From: Bradyrhizobium sp. KBS0727
GTDB taxonomy: Bacteria > Pseudomonadota > Alphaproteobacteria > Rhizobiales > Xanthobacteraceae
Length of the DNA: 64,000 bases
NCBI RefSeq assembly: GCF_005937885.2
Contig: NZ_CP042176.1
Coordinates: 7,125,501-7,189,500, forward strand
Direction of reading: 5' to 3'
The notes beneath the pieces are model-generated. The model was not told where the DNA came from and ran no database searches. It worked only from the letters and a program-made list of their open reading frames with translations. Of this stretch, positions 63,917-64,000 are shown piece after piece; position 1 is the stretch's first letter; every line of letters begins with the position of its first letter. The translations under genes were made by a program, and so were the position numbers.

Positions 63917-64000
63917 GATAATTCGAGCGTTTTCCAGCACTTTTAAGGCGTTCCCGTCGCCTCCCCGGAATTGACGTAGGGCGTGCCATCAACGATTGTC
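63917..64000. other. right edge, no gene called
   Basis: It contains the reverse start of the AGAGCGTTTTCCAGC repeat (63926-63940). A further gene likely lies beyond the edge; none can be supported here. Confidence 0.3.

Overview
The window is high-GC alphaproteobacterial chromosome, most like Bradyrhizobium or a close Nitrobacteraceae relative. The evidence is the cobS/cobT pair next to dnaJ-like and bolA genes, the lysC-ptsP-prfA-prmC-DUF4167 order, the phaB/phaA/phaR cluster, a CTTGAC-N17-CTATAG promoter before rpmB, and many intergenic palindromic repeats of the kind that litter these genomes. No rRNA, tRNA, CRISPR array or intact insertion sequence was seen.

Layout. 1-5000: a partial SUV3-like helicase, a DUF3108 secreted protein, rpmB with promoter and terminator, and a small, possibly frameshifted lipoprotein. 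5000-9860: a solitary DUF2235 hydrolase, a very unusual outer-membrane protein made of three consecutive beta-barrel domains, then a non-coding repeat region. 9860-18420: a flavin monooxygenase with an extra N-terminal domain, a DUF2336 protein, an Old Yellow Enzyme, a Tat-exported esterase-like protein, and cobT/cobS (cobaltochelatase). 18800-22050: a DedA protein and two divergent citrate-synthase genes, one fused to a DNA-binding domain, separated by palindromic AATCAA/TTGATT sites. 22040-30600: dnaJ-like/bolA, a CorC-like protein with aroB-aroK, xerD, accA and an L,D-transpeptidase lipoprotein. 30800-32490: a small AT-richer accessory patch with short secreted or membrane proteins and a decayed phage-type integrase. 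32495-46690: secA, a parvulin, argJ-mutT, comF-grxC-nitrilase-DUF1178, two EamA transporters, ubiG, a PH-domain protein and lysC. 47000-56330: ptsP, prfA-prmC, a DUF4167 Asn-rich protein with a long leader, gloB-cupin, flavin reductase and EamA. 56500-64000: phaB, phaA and phaR for polyhydroxybutyrate, a GGDEF/EAL protein with a degenerate GGDEF, a membrane protein, rpmF and mtgA.

Functionally this is mostly housekeeping: translation (rpmB, rpmF, prfA, prmC), secretion and envelope (secA, parvulin, mtgA, L,D-transpeptidase, porin), shikimate and amino-acid synthesis (aroK, aroB, argJ, lysC), cobalamin, ubiquinone, fatty-acid and storage-polymer metabolism, and nitrogen-PTS signalling. The parts that depart from this are the triple-barrel porin, the HTH-citrate synthase locus and the integrase-scarred accessory patch. 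No clearly new multi-gene system could be demonstrated from sequence alone.
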